NCBI GenBank assembly: GCA_013817135.1
Contig: JACDDF010000149.1
Coordinates: 1-6,264, forward strand
DNA from: Nitrospirales bacterium
GTDB lineage: Bacteria > Nitrospirota > Nitrospiria > Nitrospirales > UBA8639
DNA: 6,264 nt
Direction: 5' to 3'
Made by a program: the position numbers and the translations under genes
Notes under the pieces: model-generated
Databases searched by the model: none
The model's input: only the letters and a program-made list of their open reading frames with translations
What the model was told of the DNA's origin: nothing
Shown: positions 1-6,264 of the stretch, in pieces
Position numbering within the stretch: the stretch's first letter is position 1
Layout: every line of letters begins with the position of its first letter

Positions 1-1
1 T

Positions 2-139
2 GTTGTAAACATTCCTGCGGCAAGGGTAAAAGAATATTCCGGCAAGGTCAATTTTCATGCTGGAAACGGAAAGACGTGTTGGCGTCAACATGGAGGGATT
101 GAGCCAGAGGAAGGAAAGTGTCTGGCGCAGGAGGTGTGA
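2..139 (+). CDS. C-terminal end of an unidentified protein (partial)
   Basis: This frame is open from the left window edge and ends at TGA 137-139, giving 45 residues. It contains no ATG, so any start lies outside the window. The visible tail is hydrophilic, has two cysteines (residues 26 and 40 of the visible part), contains the stretch GKVNFHAGNGKTCW, and has no membrane segment. I do not recognise the family. Support is only the open frame, protein-like composition and a sensible gap of 106 bases to the next gene. A second frame is also open from the edge for 33 codons, so this assignment could be wrong. It cannot be joined to a function from this window. Confidence 0.4.
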   Translation, partial: VVNIPAARVKEYSGKVNFHAGNGKTCWRQHGGIEPEEGKCLAQEV

Positions 140-155
140 AATGAATCCTCGTTCA

Positions 156-183
156 TGGACAGCCTGAATGAGTGTGTTAGGAT
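156..183 (+). promoter_or_regulatory. Possible weak sigma-70 promoter for the lipoprotein gene
   Basis: TGGACA at 156-161 differs from the TTGACA -35 consensus at one base. TAGGAT at 178-183 shares four of six bases with TATAAT, and the spacer is 16 bases. Transcription would begin near 190, giving a leader of about 55 bases before the ATG at 246. This is a match by eye to a short pattern. A TACACT at 183-188 is an alternative -10 but has no -35 at proper spacing. Confidence 0.3.
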
Positions 184-245
184 ACACTATCGGAGTGATG
201 TTCATCAGTCACCTGAGGGAGTAAGGGAAAAAGGGAGGGTCGTGC

Positions 246-632
246 ATGGCATTCACGTGTCCCAGTTGGTTGGGGATGACCTTTGTTCTCATGGGTTTGG
301 TGGGTTGCGGAGGAACACCGGAACCTGTGGACTGGCGTCAGGCGGATATCGGGCTTGGCATTGTTGAAGGCACCAAAGGTTACCGGCAGATTCAAGAAGA
401 AGCCTTGTCCTCCAGGGGACCGTTGCGAATAGTGGAGGGGCAGGTGTTTCAGATCGAAGGCGCAGCCTATGTCGTGCATATCAACGATCAGATTGAGGCC
501 CGATTGCCTTTTGATGAAAATACGCGGATTGATCGACCGGCTCATGTAGGTGATTGGATTGAAGCGCAGGTTGATCCGGAGGGTCGCGCCAGGATCATTC
601 GAAATATCGATGACCGTATTTCACTCGAATAA
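246..632 (+). CDS. Small lipoprotein with an OB-like C-terminal domain
   Basis: A 128-residue protein with a type II signal peptide: the hydrophobic stretch GMTFVLMGLVG (residues 10-20) runs into the lipobox L-V-G-C, so the lipidated cysteine is Cys21. The mature protein of about 108 residues should be anchored in a membrane facing the periplasm. Asp is not at +2 (Gly22 is), so by the E. coli sorting rule the outer membrane is more likely, though this rule may not hold here. Residues about 60-122 alternate short beta-like segments (RIVEGQVFQIEG, YVVHI, GDWIEAQVD, ARIIRNI). The pattern resembles small OB/DUF5666-like domains found in short secreted proteins of Nitrospira and relatives; this is from memory, with no search made. 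The start is secure: GGGAGGG at 233-239 lies six bases before the ATG. The gene stands alone and converges with the minus-strand gene ending at 811. Function unknown. Confidence 0.8.
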   Translation: MAFTCPSWLGMTFVLMGLVGCGGTPEPVDWRQADIGLGIVEGTKGYRQIQEEALSSRGPLRIVEGQVFQIEGAAYVVHINDQIEARLPFDENTRIDRPAHVGDWIEAQVDPEGRARIIRNIDDRISLE

Positions 633-810
633 GCTCCATCCTCTCCAATTTTTCCCCTTCCGGTTTTTCGTTGTGGCGTCCCAATAGTTCGCTCTCAGCA
701 GGTTTGTGTTGTACCTTTTTTTCATCTGACAACGTTGAATTGTGTCGTTGCGCCCATGAGAGTTGTTTGGAGTGATCAAGAGCGGGGAACAATGAGATAA
801 GGGAGGCGGC

Positions 811-1925
811 CTAATATCCGGGGAACCCCGGGATAAACGGAAGGAGAATGGAGATCGCAATGAGAATGATGATGATCCATTCGAGAATTTCCATCCGCCG
901 ATTGCCGGTTTGCCCGGCTATCTTATCGTACAAATTATCCAATGTGTCCAACTTGCGGAGAATGCTGGTATCCCAACTTTGCAAATGAAAGCGTTGCGAC
1001 GCCAGTCGCGAGACTCTGGCTAGGTATTGATCGCCGAATAATTTCAGCGTGTTGGTTACCCGTTCAAAGAGAATCGCGCTATCCACCTGCATGCCTGCGA
1101 TTCGGCGAAGATTAGCATCCGATGATCCCGGCCAACGGAACCCATGCCGGCTTTCCTGTGTGAGGGCGGCATAGGCCTCATCCAACGCTTCATCCAATTG
1201 GTGGTCGAGAAATCGGCGCTCGACTAATTCCACATTGGCGAATTCTAAGACCGCCCGCACGTCATCCATTTCCTGTCCAATCATGAGCGTGGCATTCCAA
1301 TCAATGAGGGTCAGGTCCTGTGTCCCGAAGGCAATGTGACTCGTGGTGGCATCACGAATTTCCTGCTCTGACAATGGTTGATCCTCACAACGGAGGATTT
1401 GAGACAGAAGCGTGCCGTGTTGTTTCACAAATTGCGACAGATCCAACGCGGGTTGCGTCGAGAAAATATGAAATATCGCATAGTCCTCGACCATTCGGAT
1501 ATATTCGGTTTTTCGATTGCCGGACCCAACGTATTCAGGAGAGATTGGATATGCAGGAATGTGCCTTCGAGTAGTTGAGCATTTTCATAGAGGACTTCAC
1601 ACGGGAGCAACGACGCAAACGGTCCGGCCAGTGGAATCTGGTAGGTCACCATGAGCGCACCGAAGTCATAGAGTACGGTGTCGACGTTGCGAAGCGTGTG
1701 ATGTGCTCCAAGGCTGATGGGTTCCAGCTCTTGCGTAATACGGAGCGGCGGGGGGTGATAATCAAAATATTCCGGTGCCGGCCGTTTCCGTTTGATTCGC
1801 CCTCGTTCTTTTGTCGCGGTAATCCGCTGTTCCGCTTCGTCAATTTGAATTGACGCGCCTACGTCATAGGCAAAGACGACGATGCATCTCCCGTCTTGTA
1901 TGTGAAAGTTATCTGGTTCAATCAT
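811..1925 (-). pseudogene. DUF155/RMD1-like membrane-anchored protein, frameshifted
   Basis: Two overlapping minus-strand frames form one protein. The first (1925 to 1425) gives the N-terminal part, including VVFAYDVGASI, the Pro-rich segment RPAPEYFDYHPPPLRI and VLYDFGALMVTYQIPLAGP. The second (starting at 1494, ending with TAG at 813-811) continues with VEDYAIFHIF, then LFGDQYLARVSRLASQRFHL, a helical stretch, and a C-terminal membrane helix (WIIIILIAISILLPFIPG). The joint is precise: the first frame reads N-I-S-E at 1494-1496 and the second begins with ATG at 1494. One extra A (GAAATG instead of GAATG) would give a continuous protein of about 371 residues. The second ATG has no Shine-Dalgarno sequence and there is no slippery heptamer, so two separate genes or programmed slippage are unlikely. 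The C-terminal pattern (helical bundle, R-RMEILEW, membrane helix, short tail) resembles DUF155/RMD1 proteins, whose biochemical role is not well established. The ATG at 1925 also lacks a good ribosome site. A sequencing error cannot be excluded. Confidence 0.7.
818..831. repeat. Perfect 14-base palindrome CCGGGGAACCCCGG
   Basis: The palindrome lies inside the last codons of the DUF155-like gene, encoding Pro-Gly-Phe-Pro-Gly just before its stop codon. As RNA it could fold into a six-pair GC stem, but its two-base loop is too tight for full pairing and no U-run follows on either strand. It is therefore probably a by-product of Pro/Gly codons and not a terminator. Confidence 0.4.
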
Positions 1926-1967
1926 GGGTGCAGGTGGCGCTTGCGGTGTGATGAACGGGAGGCTGAC

Positions 1968-2297
1968 TCAATTGGAACATTTGGTCCCTCCGGATTTCAT
2001 GATGGCAATGGTCACGGCCCGTTTTTTTTCAGGATCCTGTGCTGAGGCCGCAATGACTTCTTCTGCGAGCAAAAGCTTGGCTTTAGCGTCCGCCGATTCC
2101 AGAAGGCGGGCACTGCCAAACACCACAATGGTGGAATCGATACCCCCGTCCTGTTGGATCAGTTCCGGCTTAAACCACTCCCGTTAGAGCCGGCCCGCCA
2201 GGAAGTCATCTCGTTGGCAAAATTTCAGGTCGGAGTCCGCTCGTTTGTATGCCAGAGAAAACAGAAGAGGAGGCTTTGCTTGAGGCAAATTGGTCAT
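1968..2297 (-). pseudogene. Broken N-terminal remnant of a LOG-family (TIGR00730-like) Rossmann protein
   Basis: Reading the minus strand from ATG 2297 gives 37 residues ending in QRDDFLAGRL, then an in-frame TAA at 2186-2184. The same frame continues with REWFKPELI, IDSTIVVFGSARLLESADAK, LLLAEEVIAASAQDPEKKRA and stops at TGA 1970-1968. The IDSTIVVFGSAR segment is the typical first beta strand and turn of LOG (lysine decarboxylase-like, nucleotide-binding) proteins, and the following helix with D-P-E-KKRAV also fits. The family's nucleotide-binding and catalytic signature (GGGPG...E plus PGG..T..E) is absent, and the frame ends soon after KKRAV, so perhaps half to two thirds of the protein is missing. 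The spacing between DFLAGR and REWFKPE is shorter than I expect for the family, so a small deletion may have created the TAA. It lies in the same frame and orientation as the DUF155-like gene 45 bases downstream, suggesting a former operon. Confidence 0.65.
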
Positions 2298-2873
2298 GGA
2301 AAAAGACAATTTTCATGAAGAAAGTGCTGAGATTATAAAGACCCTGGAAGTAATTTGAAACCATTGCAGATGAATACGGGGATAAATTCTACTCATAAGA
2401 GATGGGTTGGACACTCGTACTCCAGAAAGAATCCGGTCTGCTGAGCAAGGGGGATAGTTGAATTTCAAGAATCGGGTATAGTCCCATGGTTCGGAACGTA
2501 CCGGAGTGAGCGATGAAAGCATCCCCCTTCTCCAGTCATTCCTGAGTGGAAGTACTGCCCCAATCGAGAATTATCCGATATCTGCCAACTCGTGACTTCG
2601 GTGGAAGAACCCTTCGGGCTCATTAAACGCAGGGCCCTGTATCAGGGGGGCCAATATGTTTTTTATGAACGGCATGTGGCCCTGGGCCTGAATATTCTCT
2701 GTCAGGGGGAGGGTGAAACTCACCCGGCTCAATCGCAAGGGACAGCAGCGGTTGGGCGGCATTTTGGATGCAGGCCAACTTCTAGAGAAACAGGCCTTTC
2801 AAGAACAACCGGACGGTCGGTTTCACCTTTCCACTGGCCAAACGGATACGACGAATAATTTCGGCACCGCGTT

Positions 2874-3032
2874 TTAAGTTTCACTGAAATTTGCATCGGG
2901 ATCGTCGGAGATGCGGTTGTGAATCAGGCGACAGTGGCCAAGTGTGAATTGGACCGAGAAAAGACCCTTGAATCCTTCCGGTATAAGTAATGTTTTTGGG
3001 TATTTATCCTTTAAAAATAACAACTTGGACAT
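2874..3032 (-). CDS. Possible small ORF of 52 residues, unknown
   Basis: ATG 3032-3030 to TAA 2876-2874 on the minus strand encodes a basic N-terminal segment (MSKLLFLKDKYPKTLLIPEG) and an acidic end (RISDDPDANFSET). GGAGG at 3042-3046 lies nine bases before the ATG, which is acceptable for translation. No signal peptide, membrane helix or known motif is seen. It sits in a region without intact genes, and its frame also runs upstream past a stop at 3048 into further protein-like sequence. It may therefore be the tail of a broken gene and not a genuine small protein. Low confidence. Confidence 0.15.
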   Translation of the reverse strand: MSKLLFLKDKYPKTLLIPEGFKGLFSVQFTLGHCRLIHNRISDDPDANFSET

Positions 3033-3203
3033 CGCCGCCTTCCTCCATCAGGACATGTCGGTTTTGTGTGCGAGTTCGAAGGGGATGGCACGCGCTGTCT
3101 TTAATTGTCCTGACGGGTCATCAGAACCAAAGATGGGAATTCTAGACACAAGGTTCCTCTGAATTATCGATTGGACAAATCCGCTCCAATTTATTCGAAA
3201 ACA

Positions 3204-3223
3204 TCCTGTCCTGTCCTGTCCTG
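3204..3223. repeat. Tandem repeat (TCCTG)x4
   Basis: Four perfect copies of the pentamer TCCTG lie side by side, 28 bases before the -35 element of the kinase promoter. The tract is outside any credible coding frame. Pentamer tracts can change copy number by strand slippage, but four copies is short and the tract is upstream of the core promoter, so any effect on expression is speculative. Confidence 0.9.
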
Positions 3224-3250
3224 GTTGGCTACAAAATATCACTTATCCTT

Positions 3251-3279
3251 TTGCAATACGCTATACTTTTTTCTATGAT
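3251..3279 (+). promoter_or_regulatory. Sigma-70-type promoter of the hybrid kinase gene
   Basis: TTGCAA at 3251-3256 (four of six to TTGACA) and TATGAT at 3274-3279 (five of six to TATAAT) are separated by exactly 17 bases, in an AT-rich stretch just before the gene. Transcription would start near 3286, leaving a leader of about 54 bases to the ATG at 3340. A TATACT at 3262-3267 could be a second -10, but no -35 stands at the right distance from it. Confidence 0.6.
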
Positions 3280-3296
3280 AATCACTTCCTGTGATT
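3280..3296. promoter_or_regulatory. Operator-like inverted repeat AATCAC-N5-GTGATT
   Basis: Perfect six-base half-sites (3280-3285 and 3291-3296) are separated by TTCCT. They begin right after the -10 hexamer and cover the expected transcription start. A dimeric repressor bound here would block the promoter. The half-sites contain the GTGA/TCAC element used by CRP/FNR-type factors, but the order is reversed relative to the classical TGTGA-N6-TCACA site, so I do not assign a regulator. A six-pair RNA hairpin at the transcript start is another reading. Confidence 0.4.
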
Positions 3297-3327
3297 TTTG
3301 CGAATCGAAAAAGTAAGTTCACTTATT

Positions 3328-3335
3328 GGGAGGAG
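3328..3335 (+). promoter_or_regulatory. Shine-Dalgarno sequence fixing the kinase start
   Basis: GGGAGGAG ends four bases before ATG 3340, with the GGAGG core six bases away. The frame is also open to a TTG at 3298, but that codon has no ribosome site and lies only about 12 bases after the predicted transcription start. The shorter protein is therefore preferred. Confidence 0.8.
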
Positions 3336-3339
3336 TCCC

Positions 3340-5523
3340 ATGTATTCCACGAGTCCCCACATCATTACTGAAAACCATCATGAGGTACAGTTCTACGATC
3401 ATGATTCCTTTCTCATAGAAAAACTGGGACGTCATGTTGAAGAGGGTTTGGCTTTGGGAGAATCCGTGTTGCTCCTTACTACTCCACTCCATCGGGAGTC
3501 CCTTTTGCCTCGTCTTAATGGCCATCGAGCGATGGACCGGTACATGGAGTTTGATGCCAGTGATACGTTGTCGCAATTTATGGTCAATGGGTGGCCGGAT
3601 TCTGAAAAGTTTCATGCCGTCATAGGTCAGCTGCTTCGGCAAGCCTCCGAAAAGGGGAATGGACGTGTCCGGGTCTTTGGTGAAATGGTGGCGATCCTTT
3701 GGGAAAGGGATCAAGCCGAGGCCGCATTGCAATTGGAATCCCTTTGGAATCAGTTGGCGGCCCATCATACGTTTTCGCTCTTATGTGCCTATCCCATTCG
3801 GGGTTTTTCCAGTCATACCCATACCCAGGCCTTTCAGAAGATTTGCAGTACCCATTCGGTTGTCAAGCCGGCTGAGAATTCGGTGGTTCCCGCGCCCGGG
3901 GACCACGCGCATGATGCGACGACGCTGGCCACGTTGCAACAAAAATCTGTTGCGCTAGAAGGTGAGGTGGCGCGGCGGAAGGAACTCCAGCATGCCCTTC
4001 TGCAACGGGATGAAGAACTTGCTGATTTTCTCGAAAATGCCGTGGAGTGTGTGCACCAGGTCGGGAAGGATGGGAAGATTCTGTGGGCAAATAAAGCCGA
4101 ACTGGCACTGCTTGGTTATGAGGCACACGAATATTTCGGGCATAGTATTTCGGAATTTCATGTGAACCAGCCCGTTATTGATGATATTTTGCAACGCCTT
4201 CTTCGAGGGGAGACGTTGCGCGACTACCCGTCACAGCTTCGGTGCAAGGACGGGTCTGTTAGGGATGTGTTAATCCATTCAAATGTCCGATGGGAAAGTG
4301 GAACATTCCGTTATACGCGATGCTTTACGCGGGATATTACGGAGCGCAAGCGGGTTGAGCAGGAATTAGATCAACGGGTGGAGGAACGGACCCGGGACCT
4401 GGTGGAATCACAACAGAAGTTGCGGGCCTTAGCATCCGACCTGAGCCTGGCAGAATGCCGGGTACGGAAAAAAATTGCCACAGAACTCCATGATTATCTG
4501 GCGCAGATGCTAATCGTGACCCGGCTCAAATTGGGGCAGGCTACTCAGGAGGCTGAAGCACATACGAAAATCCAACAGACACTGAAAGAAGCGGATGACG
4601 TCTTAAATGAATCTATTCTGTATACTCGTTCGCTGATGGCCGACCTCAATCCTCCGATCCTTGAGTTCGGCTTACCCATGGGCCTTCGTTGGCTGGCTGA
4701 GAAATTTCTCACCCATAAACTCATAGTGGAAACGCATATCCCGGATGGTATCGATTTGAAGATTTCGGAAAACCAGGTTGGCTTGCTCTTTCAGTCCGTT
4801 CGAGAACTGCTCATGAATGTGGTCAAGCATGCCCAGACCGATCACGCGGAAATTTTTCTTCGTCTTCATGAGGATTTGCTCCACCTCGAAGTTGTCGATG
4901 GAGGGAAAGGATGTGATCCTGCAGCTCTTTCGACTATCAAATTGCCCCCGCATAATTTGGAGAAATTCGGCCTATTCAGCATTCGTGAACGGATGGAGGC
5001 TCTGGGTGGAAGATTTGAATTCCATTCGTCCCTCAATCATGGGACACGGGCAAGTCTTTTACTTCCCCTCGATCCTGTTCCTGTGCCAGAGACACGGAGT
5101 TCCTATGGGCACCCCTCAATCGGGACGACCACAGGGGTAATTTCTACCAAAGGCGTCGGCCTGGTGCGCGTGTTACTGGTCGAAGATCACGCGATGGTGC
5201 GAGAAGGTTTACGAGGTGTACTGGAAACCTATCCGGATATTCAGATCGTGGCCGAAGCGGCAAATGGGGAAGAGGCCGTGGCTCAGGCCGTTCAGCTTGA
5301 GCCTGATGTCGTGATCATGGATATTAACATGCCGAAATTGGATGGCATTGAAGCCACGAGACGAATTACAGCTCGGTTTCCAAAGATTATTGTGATTGGG
5401 CTGTCAGTTCATCAAGCCAGTCAGGTGGAACCGGCGCTCCTGGAAGCAGGCGGAAGGGCCTATGTCACGAAGGAGTCGGCGGCTGAATCCCTGTATCAGG
5501 CCATTCAGACTGCATTGCGATAA
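3340..5523 (+). CDS. Hybrid sensor histidine kinase: MEDS-PAS-HisKA_3-HATPase-receiver
   Basis: A 727-residue cytoplasmic protein with no membrane helix or signal peptide. Residues about 13-175 form a MEDS domain (opening HEVQFYDHDSF, closing LCAYPIRGF), a sensory module known from DcmR-type regulators. A coiled coil (about 190-228) leads into a PAS domain (about 224-340) and a second helix (333-383). The HisKA_3 dimerisation domain has the H-box KIATELHDYLAQML with His384 as phosphate acceptor; the more usual HDGLGQ is here HDYLAQ. The ATPase domain shows the N-box with Asn493, the G1 box VVDGGKGCD with Asp520, and GLFSIRERMEALGG from Gly544. After a Pro-rich linker, a NarL-like receiver starts near 609 with Glu615, Asp616, the phosphoacceptor Asp661 (VIMDINMP), Ser689 and Lys711, all key residues present. 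It stops right after the receiver's last helix, with no LuxR-type HTH. Phosphate should thus pass from His384 to Asp661 and perhaps to an unlinked partner. The ligand is unknown. It has its own promoter and probable operator. Confidence 0.93.
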   Translation: MYSTSPHIITENHHEVQFYDHDSFLIEKLGRHVEEGLALGESVLLLTTPLHRESLLPRLNGHRAMDRYMEFDASDTLSQFMVNGWPDSEKFHAVIGQLLRQASEKGNGRVRVFGEMVAILWERDQAEAALQLESLWNQLAAHHTFSLLCAYPIRGFSSHTHTQAFQKICSTHSVVKPAENSVVPAPGDHAHDATTLATLQQKSVALEGEVARRKELQHALLQRDEELADFLENAVECVHQVGKDGKILWANKAELALLGYEAHEYFGHSISEFHVNQPVIDDILQRLLRGETLRDYPSQLRCKDGSVRDVLIHSNVRWESGTFRYTRCFTRDITERKRVEQELDQRVEERTRDLVESQQKLRALASDLSLAECRVRKKIATELHDYLAQMLIVTRLKLGQATQEAEAHTKIQQTLKEADDVLNESILYTRSLMADLNPPILEFGLPMGLRWLAEKFLTHKLIVETHIPDGIDLKISENQVGLLFQSVRELLMNVVKHAQTDHAEIFLRLHEDLLHLEVVDGGKGCDPAALSTIKLPPHNLEKFGLFSIRERMEALGGRFEFHSSLNHGTRASLLLPLDPVPVPETRSSYGHPSIGTTTGVISTKGVGLVRVLLVEDHAMVREGLRGVLETYPDIQIVAEAANGEEAVAQAVQLEPDVVIMDINMPKLDGIEATRRITARFPKIIVIGLSVHQASQVEPALLEAGGRAYVTKESAAESLYQAIQTALR

Positions 5524-5667
5524 ATGTGCCTTTTTAAAACCCTCTCTATGAAGGGATGAAGCACTCATCTTCTTCGCTCCTTCCAAATGATATTTTGACA
5601 TGGTCCTCAATAAATTATTCGCCATACAGGTGAGCCAGAGGCCTTGGCTCAAATCCCAGGCCAATGA

Positions 5668-6189
5668 ATGCCGGTTCCCCCTGTCATAATCCAGGAAGTG
5701 AATTTCTTATACATTATTCTGGTCTGGACCCATCTGATCGCAGCAACCTTCTGGGTTGGAGGGATGCTGTTCCTCTCCCTTGTCGCAGTGCCCCTCCTGA
5801 AACAGGACTCCGACCCTCTTTCCGCTCAACGCGGATTTGTAAATCTTGCTCGTCGGTTTAGAACGCTCGTATGGAGTGCCCTAATCATTTTGGTGGTGAC
5901 GGGGTCGATCCTTCTCGGGAATGTCATCAATTCCTGGGTTTCCATTGGCACTTGGCCGCCTGTCGTCCTTACGAAATTGGCACTGGTGTTCTTGCTAGTC
6001 GTCGTGTCCTTGGGGCACGATCGGATAATCGGACCTAAAGTGCGTACCCTGAAGAGCAAGGCCGCTTCTGAATTGTCAATTGGAGAAGGCCTCCTTCTCC
6101 GATTCGCGCCTCTTCTTGGCCGACTTACCCTGTTGTTAGGGTTGGGAGTACTTTTGGCTGCCGTCATCATGGTGAGATCCTCAGGATGA
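5668..6189 (+). CDS. CopD-like four-helix integral membrane protein
   Basis: A 173-residue, highly hydrophobic protein with four predicted membrane helices at about residues 13-36, 66-87, 99-117 and 148-169. The first helix carries W20, H22, W29 and G31-G32 (WTHLIAATFWVGGM), the pattern typical of CopD-domain proteins. TGS at 78-80 in helix two, and the TK (102-103) and H117 of helix three, fit as well. CopD proteins are linked to copper uptake or tolerance. However, many short stand-alone members have no proven role, and no copper chaperone, CopC or oxidase gene is in this window, so copper transport is only a family-based guess. The ATG at 5668 has a weak ribosome site (CAGG at 5657-5660); a GTG at 5698 in the same frame is possible but would shorten the sequence before helix one. 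It follows the kinase by 144 bases on the same strand and may be read from its own promoter. A hairpin terminator comes 28 bases after the stop. Confidence 0.75.
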   Translation: MPVPPVIIQEVNFLYIILVWTHLIAATFWVGGMLFLSLVAVPLLKQDSDPLSAQRGFVNLARRFRTLVWSALIILVVTGSILLGNVINSWVSIGTWPPVVLTKLALVFLLVVVSLGHDRIIGPKVRTLKSKAASELSIGEGLLLRFAPLLGRLTLLLGLGVLLAAVIMVRSSG

Positions 6190-6217
6190 CCATCTGAAAT
6201 CCTGGAATGGAATAAAA

Positions 6218-6248
6218 AAAGGGAGAGGCCTTGTGGACCTCTCCCTTT
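6218..6248. terminator. Bidirectional intrinsic terminator
   Basis: AAAGGGAGAGG (6218-6228) and CCTCTCCCTTT (6238-6248) form a perfect 11-pair stem with a nine-base loop. On the plus strand it ends the CopD-like transcript and is followed by a modest U-rich tail (the TTT within the stem, then ATTAT). On the minus strand the stem is followed by a clean run of seven T (6220-6214), so it would also stop a gene coming from the right, outside the window. Confidence 0.85.
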
Positions 6249-6264
6249 ATTATCAGACGTATCG

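Larger units (their letters stand above)
2298..3250. other. Gene-poor, probably degenerate stretch
   Basis: No frame here is long, well started and recognisable together. On the plus strand, 2517-2858 is open and looks protein-like early on (PEWKYCPNRELSDICQ, then VEEPFGLIKRRALYQ and YVFYERHVALGLNIL). It loses that character after about 2710, where the adjacent frame takes over (LTRLNRKGQQRLGGIL through HLSTGQTDTTNN, stop near 2876). A further plus frame after the stop at 2858 encodes ICIGIVGDAVVNQATVAKCE and stops at 2990. The minus strand has unlinked frames, including IPIFGSDDPSGQLKTARAIP. I could not assign any of them to a family. The pattern fits decayed coding sequence, but antisense-frame artefacts are equally possible. 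A four-copy TCCTG repeat lies at the right end. Confidence 0.5.

Noticed and set aside
700..723. AGGT...ACCT followed by seven T between the lipoprotein and the DUF155-like gene
   Set aside because: The stem is just four pairs with a nine-base loop. The T-run is suggestive, but the hairpin is too weak to call a terminator.
1485..1500. Programmed -1 frameshift in the DUF155-like gene
   Set aside because: There is no slippery heptamer and no stimulatory hairpin near GAATGG, so a mutation or sequencing error is the simpler explanation.
1924..2187. Plus-strand 87-codon frame opposite the LOG remnant
   Set aside because: It is the shadow of the minus-strand LOG-like frame, has Ser/Ala-rich composition and lacks a ribosome site.
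2296..2358. Plus-strand ATG frame of 20 codons (MEKDNFHEESAEIIKTLEVI)
   Set aside because: It looks like a protein start but ends after 20 codons, has no Shine-Dalgarno sequence and no continuation in other frames.
3298..3339. TTG start giving 14 extra residues on the kinase
   Set aside because: It has no ribosome site and lies almost at the predicted transcript start, while ATG 3340 has a strong GGGAGGAG.
5534..5556. Possible terminator after the kinase (CCCT...AGGG near a T-run)
   Set aside because: The stem has only four pairs and the T-run precedes it, so it does not fit an intrinsic plus-strand terminator.
5595..5600. Perfect -35 hexamer TTGACA before the CopD-like gene
   Set aside because: No acceptable -10 stands 15-19 bases downstream; the sequences there are ATTATT, ATTCGC and TTCGCC. 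It may still be part of a promoter, but I cannot support it.

Overview
This is a 6.3 kb window from a bacterial chromosome of roughly 50% GC. The gene types hint at the Nitrospirota: a small lipoprotein with an OB-like tail, a LOG-family relic, a DUF155/RMD1-like membrane protein and a MEDS-PAS hybrid histidine kinase. That assignment rests on remembered family resemblance only. There are no RNA genes, CRISPR arrays, insertion sequences or phage genes that I can recognise.

Left part (1-2297). A reading frame open from the window edge ends at 139. It is followed by a short, well-started lipoprotein gene (246-632, +). Converging on it from the minus strand are two damaged genes. The first (1925 to 811) is a DUF155/RMD1-like protein with a C-terminal membrane anchor, split by what looks like one lost A at about 1494. 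The second (2297 to 1968) is the N-terminal part of a LOG-type Rossmann protein, broken by an in-frame TAA and missing its catalytic C-terminal part.

Middle part (2298-3250). This is about 950 bases with no convincing intact gene. It holds short protein-like frames that do not connect, one small minus-strand ORF with a fair Shine-Dalgarno sequence, and a four-copy TCCTG tandem repeat. With the two neighbouring broken genes, it reads as an eroding stretch of chromosome.

Right part (3251-6264). A good sigma-70-type promoter (TTGCAA, 17 bp, TATGAT) with a small inverted repeat at the expected transcription start leads into the main gene of the window. This is a 727-residue soluble hybrid sensor kinase with the order MEDS, coiled coil, PAS, HisKA_3, HATPase and receiver. 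Its receiver resembles the NarL/FixJ type but has no DNA-binding domain, and no partner response regulator lies in the window. A four-helix CopD-like membrane protein follows, 144 bases downstream on the same strand. The window closes with a strong hairpin that can act as a bidirectional terminator.

I found no clear new multi-gene system. The items most worth a second look are the kinase architecture with its putative operator, and the cluster of gene decay next to it.
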